Positions 42,441 to 55,589 of a stretch of 64,000 nt of DNA are shown in pieces. The translations under genes were made by a program, and so were the position numbers. The stretch's first letter is position 1, and each line of letters opens with the position of its first letter. Origin of the DNA: Cyathus striatus (taxonomy: Eukaryota; Basidiomycota; Agaricomycetes; Agaricales; Nidulariaceae); the NCBI GenBank assembly GCA_025738555.1, contig JAOVFP010000001.1:6262001-6326000 (forward strand), in the 5' to 3' direction. The notes beneath the pieces are model-generated. The model searched no databases and was not told the origin of the DNA. It saw nothing but the letters and a program-made list of their open reading frames with translations.

Positions 42441-44640
42441 CTTATTTTTTATCAATCTATTAAGGTTATTTGTGATGTCTCTAACTACTTAGCTTGATCA
42501 TTTGCATGATGATATTTTATACATATTGATTCTTGTCATATCTCCATATGTGCATGTCAAGCAAGTGAGCTCAAGACGTGTCAGACATAGCAGCATACAA
42601 GTGCATCATGTGTTGTTTATCATCAACACAAATGTTGCATTAGTAATGTTATTATGCACTGACATTGCCAAACAATGTCTAAACAAATTGCCTTGTATTA
42701 TTAGTAAGTTTGTCTGAGACACATACATGATTACTTTGATAATTGTCATGCTGGGTTTGGGTGAAGTATGCTAAGTTAATGATAGGAGGCAAACTGGTGT
42801 TCATGTAAACTATATATGTGGTATGTGATATGTACAAGTATGCTGTATAAAACTATATGCAATATTAATGTGTCTAGGTAAACCAATAACACCAACGGCA
42901 CCTGCCCATGCTAGTAATGAGGCACAGTCAAGTCATGCACATCATAGCACCTATCATGCCATTCACACCTCCAATACAGCCCACCTCAGTTTGCCTTGCC
43001 AAATATCAACCTATTCCATCCCTCGCCACTCAATGTAATTCCTCACAACAGAAGACTGGGCCAGTGTCATCCACTGAGAGTGCAGCCCATACCACCTACT
43101 GATCGGGCACAACGAGTGACACACAAAGGGCCACAATGGCAGAAGGACCTAGCTTTGGGGTAGGAAACACAGTCCCCTATATTCTGAGGCGACGACGCGG
43201 AAGATGGTAAACTGAGTGGTGAGTGTCCGGTGGAAGAAGTTGACGAGGGATACTCAACTTACCATAAGTGAATTTCATCCAGCACCCTTCATTTACATTT
43301 TCCGCCATGACATTCATCCATCCCTAAACCAGCATGCAACTGCAACCTGGAATTCAAAACAAAAAACAAAAAGAATTCACATTAACATTTCCTAAGAGCC
43401 CACTAAACATCCAACACCAAACTCACTGCGGGCGCGAGAACAAGTATGGGGGCCAAGTCCAAAAACACAATACAACATTCAAGAGCCTCGTGTGCTAGAT
43501 CTGTGAGTGTGCCTTGTGTTGATAAGGCGTCAGCAAGGGTCGGAGAGGATAGAGGAGAAAGCTGAGAATGTGAACGAAAGGGAGGGAGGTAAAGGAGAAG
43601 GTGAGGAAGCAGGAATGGAAAAGGGACAAAGATGGGAGACATAATGAATATGAGGGGGTTCGAAGAGCACAGGAGATTGAACGATAAAATAAAAAGATGA
43701 AAGCACTCTCGAAAACGAAGGAACTGAGTAATGGAAGAGATAGCACGAACCTATCAAATACCAATGCAAATGTTCTTTCTCGGTCAACCATTTCTTATGA
43801 TGTCCTGCTGTGACTGCCCAGACCCTACTCCTCCCCCTCTAGGAGTCCTCCTACACTGGTTCTGGCACCACATGAAAGCGCAGGAGCCGCATTAGGCGGT
43901 GTATTAGTCCCAAAGGTGCGTTTGCGCACAATGATACCTCGTCCTTGATATTTCAGCATACATATAGGTAAAATCTTGATTTCGAAGAGCGAGAGCGTAC
44001 CAGGGAGGATCGAACGAATGTTGGATGTATGCGTAGTGAGAGCCTGTAGAAGTTGACTAGGTCAGTGGTTGTCAGCGCGAATAAGTCACTTAACTCAATA
44101 TCAGTGTACTCGCCCAGCACCCCTCCATCTCACATAATCCATATCGCACCATTCATTGTACTTCCCCATTGTGCAATCATTTGCCCATTGCGGTCCTTGG
44201 CACATCGCTCGCTGTTTGCAATTGCTGGTCGGTACAGGCCACACTGTGCAGTAGACGGCATGGAGCCTTCTGTAGCAAATGTATCACAGGTAGGGCCTAC
44301 TGTATTCTGGAGGTGTAGAAGGACAAAAAAAGGGGGATGTGTACACGAGTGGTAGGATGGTGAGGCGAGGTAGTAGAGGTGAAGATGTGGAAGACGACGG
44401 TGCCAGGTGCCTGAATAGCTGTTAGAAAAGTGTGTCACATGATTATTACAACATTAGCTAATGACTCTTGAGCAGCCGCGCAACACATAGTAGAAGACTC
44501 AAGCGCTTAGCGCACTTTTGCACACGTGCTGGGGACAATGTGTATATACATGCATGAAGATCCCGACACGTAGGATATGAAGATGCGACTACGATTATTT
44601 AAACTTTAAAAAAGAAAGAGATTAAAAATGAGTATAAGTA
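42441..44640. other. KDZ element interior, no recognised gene
   Basis: Open frames such as 42908-43102 (+), 43495-43791 (-) and 44130-44438 (-) carry no motif I know and do not join into a plausible multi-exon gene. Cargo or decayed sequence cannot be excluded. Confidence 0.4.
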
Positions 44641-44809
44641 AATTATTGGGTTATACTTCCAGTAAGTATATGTTGTGTGACGAGAATTAAAGCAAAATAA
44701 GTATAAAGTATATAAGAGGAAAATCTTGGAAGAGAAATAATTGAGAATGATTGTCGATTAACATTGAGATGTAGAAAGATTTGAAAAAAAATAAGCCAAT
44801 AACACATGC

Positions 44810-47578
44810 CTATAAAATGGGAAGGAACGTGACATTGATGCATCCAAGGCAAAGCCAGGGTACACGGCGCAATTCATTTGGTTTATTTCTTAAGGCTGCT
44901 CAATTATATAATGTAAGTTCGCTTCTTTAATAATATAACAGGTATACATACCGTTTCTTCAACTTCTCGGACTCAATACCACTGCCACTGTTGATTCTCT
45001 TCGCTCCCACAAGTACTGGAATTGTTTCAACTTGTTGAAACACCCAAGTCATATCTTCAACAGCAGACCAAAACTTCTCTGCTGAGTCGCCCGGTACCTT
45101 CTGAAGTGCAGAAAGCCACCACGATAAAGATATAATGACACAGCATATACCTAATGCACCGCCATGAAATAGCGACCCCCATTCTGCACCTTCCAAAGGA
45201 ACAGATCTAGTAAGTGATCTGTTTTCGGAAACACGCCAGCTCGGTTGAATTGCAGTCCACCAGGCAATCCATGCGGAACCGAATTTTGCTGCAGTGATAT
45301 CTGGTATGGCTGAAGCACTTCGGCGATGCTGGATCCACCAGGAGATTTCTGCAGGGCGGTTGGCAGGAGGAAATGACTAATATTATAGGTAAGCTTCCGT
45401 AATATGTATCTGAAGATTACTTACAAGTATACCTGGCTTTTTAAGCTCGAATTTCCTCCATTCTGCTATCAGTGCTTCCCAGCGTTGGTCTGGTGAAACT
45501 GCATGTAGATACCCTACGTATGACTGCACGTAGTCAGGCAGCGACCTAATGTCCCCTCCTGGGCTGCTGCTAGTTGGACTTCCAGCATTTAGCGATGACA
45601 TGTTGCAACGGGAAACGGTGCAGTTAATAATACTCACCTCTCTTGTAAATTATGGCTGTTACGCACTGTGCTGAATAAACATTAATGAACTATACACAAG
45701 ATAAATTAAGACAAAGACTTACTTGTTAACAGTATTGTTGTGCACCCTCGCATCAGTATCAGGTCTGTCACCTTCACTAACACCTCCTGCCTCAGTGACA
45801 GCTGCATATGCACTGCAGAGATAAGTGATAAACGAGTTATACATTAATGAAGTATTATGAAGACTCACTTGCTAGATACAGTACTGAGGCTATTGCCTTC
45901 ACTAACATCACTTGCTCTGTGGGATAAGGGAATAAATAAGTTATATATATTAATTTACATAAAGACTTACGCTCTAACACTGCTTTCGTGCCTGTCGATG
46001 GTACCAGCTTCAGCGCCAGGTTCATTCTCTGTTACGACACCTGCTTCGGTGGCAGCTGTATTACCAGTGCTTCTTGATACATCACTGATACTGCTATCAG
46101 TACTAGCGCTTGATGATGACTGTGGAATACTTCAATGAAACCATGCATAAAGATCAGCTGACAGTTGTAATGAATTGAAATGATACTCACTTGTTTTCTT
46201 TGCATTTAGACCTGCGAGGACTCACCCCACTTAAATTATTTGCCTTCTTGTGTGATATCATGGCCTTCTGTGGCTTCGCTTTCTGGGGCCTCGCCTTCTT
46301 GCCGTTTTTGGCAAGACTTGAAGGTTGATTAGAATTATTATCTGAGCCTCCCAGCAACTGTGCAAGAAATCTGTTATTTTTAGTGATGTTGGCATTCCTA
46401 TCAGCTTCATATCTGGGCAAGTGTTCCCCATCAGATGTCGTAACATACTCGACAGGAGGAAGAGTGGGGTTTGGCGGACCCTTGGTATGTCCCAAGTCCT
46501 CCCCATGCTTGCTGGATTCCAGACTACATGAATTGCACTCTTCTTTGGCTTTGGTACATTCATCAGTTAGTATTCATGCTAAAGGATGTGGTGCACTTAC
46601 AGAAGCAATCAAGAAGGTATTCATCAAATTTGTTGCTAATATCTACAAATTTGTCATTACCCATCCACTGCTGAAAGGTTAACTTTTTATCGCTTCCACT
46701 ACCAAAGTGATGGCTTAACTATTATGTCAGTATTTTGAAGTCAAGCCAATAACGAAAGCTCACATACACTACAGTTTCTATCTGTCCGCCGTTATGAGGT
46801 TGTGGCCCTCCTGCAAAAAGGGTGAAGTTCCATCCGCTCTTCTTTGAAAGCTCAGTAATAATAGATGAAATCGAGAGTGAAAGCTTTTTAATCGCTCTGT
46901 AAAGTTACACTCTCCATGAGTACTTTGGATTGGGCATATATTGTTCACTTACTTCTCATATGCCCTGTTGCATTCACTCACACTCTTGAAGTGAGATTCC
47001 CCTATCTTCTCAAGGTAAGCAATGACCTCATCCTTAGCATTCTTCTCATCCCTTTCGTAGAAGTGCTCAATGACCTCCTTTTCGATTTCGAAGTGTGTCT
47101 TCTTTGGCTGTGTTCCTTGAGGGAATGAAGAGCAATATTCTACCCATGTATCTTCGATGAATGGCTTGAGATAATCGCCATACAGTATACCATAAACCTG
47201 CCACTCTTGGAGCGTCATATCGCTGTCATTTCCTGGCTTGAGGTCTAAAGCACCTCGAGATGTCGCTACAGAGTCCCGAATATAGTTTCGAACCCAACTA
47301 CTCAGTTGCTATGATAACAAACTTTCAGTTTATATGTGGAGTAGCTTGACTGTACGTACCCTACGTTTCTCTGTCCAAACTGCCTTCTGTGCATCGTCTC
47401 CAAAATCAGCCTTGTCTTTCATCGTAGGTACAGGCAGGCCCCACATATGCACCCATTCCGAATACATGTTCGCGAGCCACGCATTCGTATTGTGACTTTC
47501 TCTTGCACGGAGATATGCTGGTATTCTCGATTCGAGCCATATCCACTGCCCTGGCGTTGTCCATGAGTCCTTGGTCAT
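44810..47578 (-). CDS. Large multi-exon gene, agaricomycete family of unknown function
   Basis: Starts at ATG 47578 and ends at TAG 44812-44810, with about ten exons and short GTxxGT..AG introns. The N-terminal exon reads DSWTTPGQWIWLESRIPAYL and VWTEKRR, joining QLSSWVRNYIRDSV. Then come EYCSSFPQGTQPKK, KKSGWNFTLFAGGPQPHNGG, FQQWMGNDKF, a basic/Ser linker (RRSKCKENK), three short Glu/Ser exons, LPDYVQSYVGYLHAVSPDQR, NRPAEISWWIQHRR, WIAWWTAIQPSWR and a hydrophobic LGICCVIISLSWW. The frame is continuous through all exons I could join. The pattern (TTPxQ start, GW..xGGPxPxxGG, RPxEIxWW, QPxWR) is one I associate with unnamed proteins of mushroom genomes; no biochemical function is known to me. 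Its place inside the KDZ element suggests cargo. Confidence 0.65.
45750..46140 (-). repeat. Repeated short exons in the 44.8-47.6 kb gene
   Basis: Exons encoding RSTGNTAATEAGVVTENEPG, ASDVSEGNSLSTVSSN and AYAAVTEAGGVSEGD are related, each flanked by introns of similar sequence (GTRAGTCTT...ATTAATR). They look like tandem duplications of an exon plus intron. Confidence 0.55.
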
Positions 47579-47699
47579 GGTCAATTATGAAACGAGTCGA
47601 GTCCAATACTGAGAATGTGGAGGGATTGGTGAACAGAGGGATGTGTGGATTTTTATGTCAAGATCTAACTACGTGGCAACTTGGTATGTACTATGAACC

Positions 47700-48660
47700 C
47701 AAGTAAACAGTTGGACCCTATTTTCCTGGTGTGGCACGATATGGTACTGCGATTTGTGTAGGACTAAACACATTCCAATTACGTGTATAATTTGAATTGC
47801 ATTTAGTACATTGAATCTGAATCTGTGACACTAAATACAGGGTCTGAATAATGTTGTAAGGATCGTGACTCTCTAAAATCTTCAGTGAATACAGAATCAT
47901 TAAAAAGAGCTATAATGGACAAGCTTGATCTTTGTACATGTCGCATATCCGATGTCGATGTCCTTGGATGAAGAAAGCAGCCATTATTCTCTAAAATCTA
48001 CAGTGCAAATAGATCATTTTGAAAGACATACCTTGGTCCTTGATCTTGTTGATCATGTTGGCATATACACCTCTTCGGGTGAAGAAGCTCTAATTGACAA
48101 GTTGATCTTGTACAACATGTCAGCATATCCACATCTTTGGTATAAAATTAATCTCAAGAATCTGCAGCACAAATAGATAATTTTGAAAGACATACCTTGG
48201 TCCTTGATCTTGTTGATCATGTCAGTGTATCTATGTCTTTGGGTGAAGAAGCTCTAATTGACAAGTTAATCTTGTACAACATGTCGGCATATCCACATCT
48301 TTGTATGAAATTATTCTCAAAATCTACAGTGCAAATATATAATTTTGAAAGAAATACCTTGATTTTGTTGATCATGTTGGTGTATCTACATCTTCAGGTG
48401 AAAGGGAAGATCTAGTTGACAAGTTGATCATGTACAACACATCGTCATATCCATGTTAAAATCTACAGTGCAAATAGATCAGATTGAAAGACATACCTTG
48501 ATCTTGTCACTCATGTTGGCATATCCACTTCTTTGGGTGAAGAGGATAGCTATCTATTGCGTTGCTGTAAATTAAACCAATATATCATCATTCTCTAAAG
48601 TCCAAGTTAGTAGTCTAGTACTGTTTTGAAGAATTGATAGGAATCATGAATATGGGTGAA
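47700..48660 (+). repeat. ~185-bp tandem repeat, about three copies
   Basis: The unit includes TTTTGAAAGACATACCTTGG, CTTGTTGATCATGTNGG and GTGAAGAAGCTCTAATTGAC; copies start near 48010, 48180 and 48340, with a degraded one near 48480. No gene seen. Confidence 0.75.
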
Positions 48661-49560
48661 CATACTATAAACCCTAGCTGTTAATGCATCCACAACAATA
48701 GAGACTTTCCTGAGAGGCTAATAGAAGAAGTAAAACAACGAGTAAGTGTAAGGGCTGTAGGTGATGAAAGTGTAAGTGGGACACACACAAGTCATGACAG
48801 CAGAGAGTGTAATGTTTGGCTAATGCTACTACGTCTCGACTATCTAAGATCTTCAAGTCCACACCAAGATGTGGAAGATAGAAATCCCAAGGATCCACTC
48901 AAACATACCCTTGTAACTTTCTGTCAAAGAACAGCAAAGAACAATCAGTTAGCTAGTGTTATCTATTTAACAACTGGTACCACTTACACTCATATATCTA
49001 TATATCCATTATGTAGTACCATTTATTTGTAAGAGAACGATGGGGAATGACAGTGAGGTGTGGAAGGTCACGGTAGCAGACATACATAAGTGGGTAGAAT
49101 ATCCAATGTGCAACTTTGCGGGCTGAGTTCCAAGCTGCAATAGGAACTCGATCTGTTGGGTCTCTAAAAGATGCTGTGAGCACGAAGACATAGATTGGAG
49201 ATCTGAGGCCAAGTTGGGACTGTTGAGACGAAGAGTAGGTACTGGAAGCGATATTAGTACCACTAAGGCATAGATTGGAAGCTTGAATCGAAATTGGAAC
49301 TGTTGAGACGAAGTGTGGCTCATGGGGGTTGGGAACAATGTTAGAGTCACAGATAAGCCCCATCGATTAGCAATTGTTTTTGTGCGCTATAGAAGCGATT
49401 GTGGCTACATATCATACACTGTTCTTGCTCGCTCAATAATATTAGCGCCAATGTGTGAGTGATCAGACCATGAGGCTGGGTAATGGTCATGCGATACTAT
49501 AGAACTATTATAAGCCCCATCGATAAGCATTTATTTTTGTGCATTACAGAGACATCACAC
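48661..49560. other. KDZ element interior, no recognised gene
   Basis: The minus frame 49363-48998 has no recognisable motif. No repeats beyond short ones. Confidence 0.35.
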
Positions 49561-49566
49561 ATAATT

Positions 49567-50040
49567 TTAAAGTATGTGACGAGGTTCATGTGTCCATCCA
49601 ATGTGCCTTGGTGAACTCATCAATCTGAGCACTCGCCTTATTCTTTCCCAAAGTCCCAAGTCTTCCGTATTCTGCTTTTCCCTGACAGTCCGTAGCTTGG
49701 AAATATCAGTGATTACTAATAGATCCGATGCCTGGGCTACTGTGGATACCATTGTCAACCACTTCACGAGTTCGGCGCCACTATCACCGCCTGTGGTATA
49801 AAAGAACAGGTATGTTGAGATAACAAAGATTGAGATTAAAAGTGAGACTCGGGTTAAATGGGAGTGGAATATGAGGCCTATGAATAGGAGGGCGCTGGGA
49901 AGGGATTGTAGGAGCTGACAATAATGCTCGTTTTCGTTGGTAGGCATGATATGGATAGTTGTTGGCATAAAAAGCTAAATGAATGCTACATGAGTGAAAG
50001 ATGCCGTACGCGCTTAGTGAAGAGCTGATCAAAGAGATTA
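49567..50040 (-). pseudogene. Wax-synthase-like acyltransferase, N-terminal fragment
   Basis: The minus-strand frame reads two hydrophobic segments (SALLFIGLIFHS, VSLLISIFVISTYLFFY), then GDSGAELVKWLTMVS, DLLVITDISKLR, RIRRVLRLMSSPR and IGWTHEPRHIL before a stop at about 49567. The R-x-IGW-x-HEP motif and preceding membrane segments resemble fungal wax synthase domain proteins, membrane-bound O-acyltransferases of about 350-420 residues. Only the first third is present and the catalytic region is missing. It lies in the KDZ element, so it may be a captured gene fragment. The family call rests on this short region. Confidence 0.5.
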
Positions 50041-50254
50041 TCATTCAATGTGTACACTATATATATACTAACTAGCTGTCCAGTATCGACTGAATTCAGG
50101 TTGATTGATCTGATGATTAATTTCGAGCCACCTTCTGAGGCAATGTGAAGTCACGGGTGTAGAGCATGAACATAGAATCAGGAATGAAAGGGAAGTATAT
50201 TCATACATCACTTCAACATACATTCTCACCCATGCCCGCACTAGCCTTCTTCCA

Positions 50255-50700
50255 TAACAGTACTCACTCCCCCCTCAGAACTAGACCACTCCAACTTCAA
50301 CTGCAACACGCTCATGTGTGAATGGATGTACACACAGTGCATGTAATTGTTGTTATCTTCGATATCATGTTGAGTCTTGAGAATCGGAAAAATCGGAAAA
50401 TTGCGAAGTGAAGAGACCACTTGTTCATGGGGACTCAAGGCCAGCAGGTAACCGTTCGCAGACAGGGCATGAGGACAGGACCTTGCCCTTTTGTGAGGAA
50501 GTTCCTGGAATGAAGACATAAATGCACAGGGCTGGATAGTTGATGTACAGTGAGGTCGGTATCATGTCGGTACATATATGCATGAAGGAAGGAAGAACAG
50601 GAGAACAGGAGAGCGAAGGGGGAGCGGAGTCTAGGAGGAAGGGTAATAGAAAATGGCATAAAAAGGATATAGCGATTCCCTGCATACTTTGACAGTATCA
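50255..50700 (-). CDS. Small unknown gene or fragment
   Basis: A minus-strand frame reads SQKGKVLSSCPVCERLPAGL, then VSSLRNFPIFPILKTQHDIE and ends in EWSSSEGGVSTVMEEG. It has one CPVC pair and a codon pattern that looks coding, but no family I can name. An upstream hydrophobic frame may be a leader exon. Low confidence. Confidence 0.3.
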
Positions 50701-50844
50701 TTCAACTACCTAGCTTAGTTCACTGGTGCATCCCTATACAACTTCACCAGGGAAGCATAAAACTTTGTTCCCCCACTCCTTATTTCATTAGATAGCAATC
50801 TTCAATGAGTCATTTGGATTTGGTCCAAGTGTGAGTACGAGTGT

Positions 50845-51045
50845 GGGCAGTGTGTGTTGGGAGGTGGTGGCGGTTCCTGTGGATTTACGAGGGTCTCCAA
50901 GTGCGAGTACAGGTGGAAGTGGTGTACATTGGGAGGTGGTGGCAGTTCCTGTAAGATTTATGAGAGTCTCCAAGTGCGAGTGCGAGTGGAAGCGGTGTGT
51001 ATTGGGAGGTGGTGGTAGTTCCTGTGGACTTACAAGATTCAACAT
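50845..51045. repeat. ~71-bp tandem repeat, three copies
   Basis: Units contain GGGAGGTGGTGGCGGTTCCT and GTCTCCAAGTGCGAGT. The open frame across them (50831-51289) is probably repeat-derived. Confidence 0.75.
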
Positions 51046-51522
51046 AATGGGACAAACTTCAAGCTGTACATACAAAGAAACCACCCAGCTAGGTGCAAAA
51101 GTATCCGGGAAATGGTGGGTAGAGCTGGGGAGGAGGGTGGTGACAGATATTAGTGAACGTTGGAAATGGGTGACACAGTTGCAGGTGGACATTGACCAAG
51201 TGAGGTTGGGATATGAAGCTATGGGGGGTTGGCGTCAAACATTGGTAGGTTGTTTGTATGAAAGAAGCGATGTGAAGGGTTTGGACTGATGCAATGTTGA
51301 TGTGTGCTGACAGATGTAATGACAGGTAGTATTTTACATATGTATGCAATTTATGCGTTCTAAATCATGAAAGTAACATGATTATAGCTATCAGCCACAT
51401 GTAACACTATTATTATAGCTATCAACTGCATGCTTCAACCACGTGTTACATGCATGCAACATTATATATACTAAGTACAGTTTCGATTTCTAACTTTCAC
51501 TGCTCGGCACTATTTCTGCAAC

Positions 51523-54500
51523 ATGGCTCCGAAGCAACATCATGATGGTTCCCCAGTAGCCGAAACATCAAACACTAACCAGAAGCAGTCACGGCGCTCA
51601 TCAATTGCCAGAACGACAACTACTAGCTCAATCCAGTTCCGAACTGTTGTGCGTCCTCAAACGTCAACACATCATAATACTACTGGGGATAAGTCCAATC
51701 AATCAAATCAGGAACCCAGTACCTCACATAGAACATCTCGCATTACATCAATTACAATTGAGGATCATCAAGGCAAGAGAATATTAAAGAAGGAGTCACA
51801 GAGGGAGCACAAAGTTGAAAATACTCGAAATGAGGAAACAATAACACAGAATACAGATCAATTGTCTAACTTACATGAAAACCAGTGCCATGACAATGAA
51901 GAACAATTACATCAGCTACATGAAAGCCAGTTTCACAATAATGAAGACTCCACCCCAATTATGCAAAACCCAGACTCAGCTTTTAAAGCAAAGCGGAAGC
52001 GCAATCAAAAGTCTGCTGTCAGAATATAGTTATTAATGTGATAAATTTCCATGAACTAACCTAACAAACTTTGTAGGAAAAGCTGAAAGAATGGACAAAG
52101 TATCAGGATGAATTGCTAGATGAGCTCCTTCGCCATGATGGCAAGGGTGATTGTGCAAGTGATGACAAATGTGCAGTATGCAAAAAAGAAAATGGATTTT
52201 ATAAATGCAGAGATTGTTTCTGTGGTGGTTTATTGCAATGCAGAAAATGTATTCTAAAAGGGCATGCACAGTTACCACTTCATCGAATTGAGGTGAGATA
52301 AAACCCATAATTAATTTAATAATATGTTTAAATTAGAGTTTAAATTATCTAGAAATGGAATAACTTTTATTTTGAAAAGGACTCCTTGAAAAATCTTGGA
52401 CTTCATATCCAGCTTGAACATAGGGGATCAGTTTGTCCAAACCCAGCTGGTAATCCTATTGAATTAGTGGTTGTTGACACTAGTGGACTTCATCATGTTT
52501 CATTATCATTCTGTGATTGTGGAACAAAAATAATTCCTAAATATGCACAACTGATACGTGCTGGTTGGTTTCCAGCAAGCTTTGTCAAGCCTCAAACTGT
52601 TTTTACATTTGACTGTCTTGATACATTTCAAGAACTTACATTTCAAGCAAAGACTACTCTATATGACTGGTACCACACACTTTGTCGAAAAACTGACAAA
52701 TGCAAACTTGAAGGTGAAATAGTATGTGCAATATGTTAATTTTTAATAAAATATGAATACTAATACTATAGATTATAGAACTGTTATAATGAATTTAGAC
52801 TTGTTATGCGAATGTGGAGAATACTGTTTATGTGCAAAAGAGGTGGTAGAGGCCAATATACTGAAGGAATTTCAGGTACAAAGAATGGAGAATTGACAGT
52901 TGAGTGTCCTGCATGTCCACACCCAGGTAAAAACCTTCCAGAAAACTGGGAAAATGAAGGACTATTGAAGTAAGTGAAATTTCTATTATATTTATTTAAT
53001 TAACTTACACTACATATTGAAGGTACCTGTACATTATGTATTTGGCTGTTGATGCTAACTTCAAGTTGAGTTGTAAGGATCGTGGTATTCAGGACATAGA
53101 GCTTATGCCAGGTTGGGGTCTATATGTTGAAGAGAAAAGCTATCAAAGTCATCTTAAAAATTATGTTCACAATCCTGAAGTATGTGTTATTTATTATTAT
53201 AGTTACCACTGTTCTTATACATTTTTTAGATCAACACTTGTGATTCACAACATGATGCAATTCTTCAGGCAGGAATATGTTCAGCCCCAGGACATTCTGT
53301 AACTGGAACAGCTCTTGTAGTATGTTCAAGACATACCTTAATTCGACGAAATGGTGCAGGGGATTTGCAAAAGGGAGAAAGGTATGAAAATAATAACAAT
53401 TAATATCATCCCATAAATAATATATTCTCTGATAGATATAATAATATTGACTATATTGTACTCTCAACTCTTATTGGTGTCAATCTTCCTCGGATAGTAA
53501 TCACTTATAACATTGGATGTCAATGGTCAAAAAATCTGAGGAAAAGAATTGAAGCATATCCTGAATCTATGAGAGTTTCCTCTGATGTGAAGATTGATGT
53601 TGGTGTTCCTTCATGGCATATAAATGGACATGGAAGTTCATGTCGAAGCACCTTTGCTCTAGCATACATGCCTGGAGCTGGTCGAACTTGTGGAGAAGAA
53701 GTTGAAACCACTTGGTCTAGTAGTAATCAACTTCGTCCAAGCACACGTGAAATGGGATCAGGTTCTCGACATGAAGTATTAAATGACCAATGGAATGCTT
53801 GGAATGCTCAAAAAAAATTTTGGATTGTGTCAGTATATTTATTCTATATCTAAAATATATTACTAAATCTGTATTTAAAGGTAAACATTTTCCTAAGCGA
53901 TATAAGGAAGCAATTACTATGAGTGAAAAACACCAAATTCTCTTTGAAAAATTTCACAGTACATTTAATCCAATCATTACAGCAAGATGGGAATCTGAAA
54001 TTTTAGCATGGAACATGAACCACAATAATATTAATCCATATGATGAACCAGAGTGCAGTAAGTTACTCTCATCAAATAAAAATTTTGCTGATATTTTTTT
54101 AGCAACAACTTTGCAAGATGTTAGACTTGAACTAAATCAGGAAGAAATTGCATCCACTATGAAAGGAATAATTACTAAACACAAAATGACTATAACTAAA
54201 CTTTTAATTCTTGGACTTGAACTTGAAGAACAACAGTAAGTTGGAATCCATAAATAAGCATATGTTGCTTATATTGTTCTTAGACAGTTACTTAAGCTTG
54301 AGGCTATGAATGTAGGAAAAAAAATAGTATCAAAAGATCTAGCTGATCTTCAAGACAAGCGAATAACTCTTGCAACAAAAATTCATAAATGGCAAGATGT
54401 TCAATTAACTTACATGCCAGAAGTTAAAGATATAATAGAAGTTGATAAGGAATCAGCTAAAATTGAGTTAATTCCATTATATCTTCCTTCAGGACTTACA

Positions 54501-55445
54501 ACAGAATTGCGGGGTACTTTATTAAATAAAAATATTGCAAAATATGAACTGAGATTTTGACTGGCACAGGCAGAAGATTCACTAGCAAATATTCGGCATC
54601 ACCTTCGCATGATTTCAACATTATGTCAGTTTAAGAAATCAAATACATCTGGTACTGGAAATAGGCCAAATACATGTATAAGAGATACAATTAAGAGATA
54701 TCAAGATAAATCACAGCTTTATGCTGACTGCTACAGAAAGGCACATACAGCAATTAAAGCACTAGATCCAAATGGAAACTGGTAGTCATGTTTTCTTGAG
54801 CTAAAAACAGAGGATATTAATGGACCTGGAAAAGATCCAGATGATACATCTAGTAGTGGACGATTTGAAATGTCATGGATTTGGTTAATGTCTCGACCTT
54901 CATTCAATGGAAATGATAATGATAATAATGAATATCTCAAAATTGAATGGGCAAAGGCACGTGCAAGGAGAGACAGATGGCATGAGGAAGTACTCATCCT
55001 CAGAGAGGAGATGCAACAAACTATTGTATACTTTGAGTGGAAGGAAAAATGGTGGAAAAGTATAACAGATATCAGGGACTACAAAAATAATGTAGGACTG
55101 GATATTAAACAAGGAGTTATGGCATATGCCATGAAACAAGCTTCACTTTGTAGAAGGTTGGCACACAAGTGTGCAGAACATTGGCTGTCTATTTTACAAA
55201 GAGACAATTATACTCCTGAATGGGCTGATAGATATCTTACATCAGAAGATTCAAGATCAGAAAGTAATGAGGAAGAGGATAGTGAAGAGAATGAAGGGGA
55301 TTGGCAGGAAGAGCAGGATGTAGACATGGATGATAATCTGGAAGAGTTTGATTTGCCTTCAGACACTTCATCAATTGCAGATAGTGATGATGAGGACTTT
55401 AGTAGTAATGAAGATTGGATTGGAAAAAGTGATGATGATTGGTAG
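51523..55445 (+). pseudogene. KDZ transposase with CxC2 cysteine cluster, one frameshift and two stops
   Basis: Nine exons: 51523-52017, 52077-52292, 52353-52721, 52779-52969, 53023-53179, 53230-53381, 53436 to about 53828, 53881-54235, 54284-55445. Exon 1 is a polar N-terminus. Exon 2 has WTKYQDELLDELLRHDGKGD and the CxC2 cluster (CAVCKK, CRDCFCGG, CRKC). Exon 3 has SLKNLGLHIQLEH and SLSFCDCG. The KDZ core follows: YLAVDANFKLSCKDRG (first Asp), CDSQHDAI, ITYNIGCQWSKNL, WHINGHGSSC, GRTCGEEVETTW (Glu) and MGSGSRHEVL. An acidic tail ends at 55445. Breaks: an extra base is implied in the eight-A run 53810-53817 because exons 7 and 8 are out of phase; TGA at 54558-54560; TAG at 54783-54785. KDZ enzymes are RNase-H-fold DNA transposases. 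This copy is probably inactive. Confidence 0.93.
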
Positions 55446-55589
55446 ATTATCTAAATGATAAAATGTACAATACTATGGATTAGCATGTGTTTCATGTGTA
55501 ACAGAGCTGCTGAAATTTAAGGTAAATTTAGATGCTAGAATTAGAGCTGCTGAGAATTTAAAGTGAATTTAGATGCTGAAATTGACCAC

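Noticed and set aside
43940..44060. Possible tRNA-like element (GTTCGATCC on the minus strand)
   Set aside because: A B-box-like match exists, but no convincing A-box or T-run stop at the right distance.
50831..51289. A 152-codon + strand gene
   Set aside because: Most of it lies on the three-copy 71-bp repeat and it has no recognisable domain.
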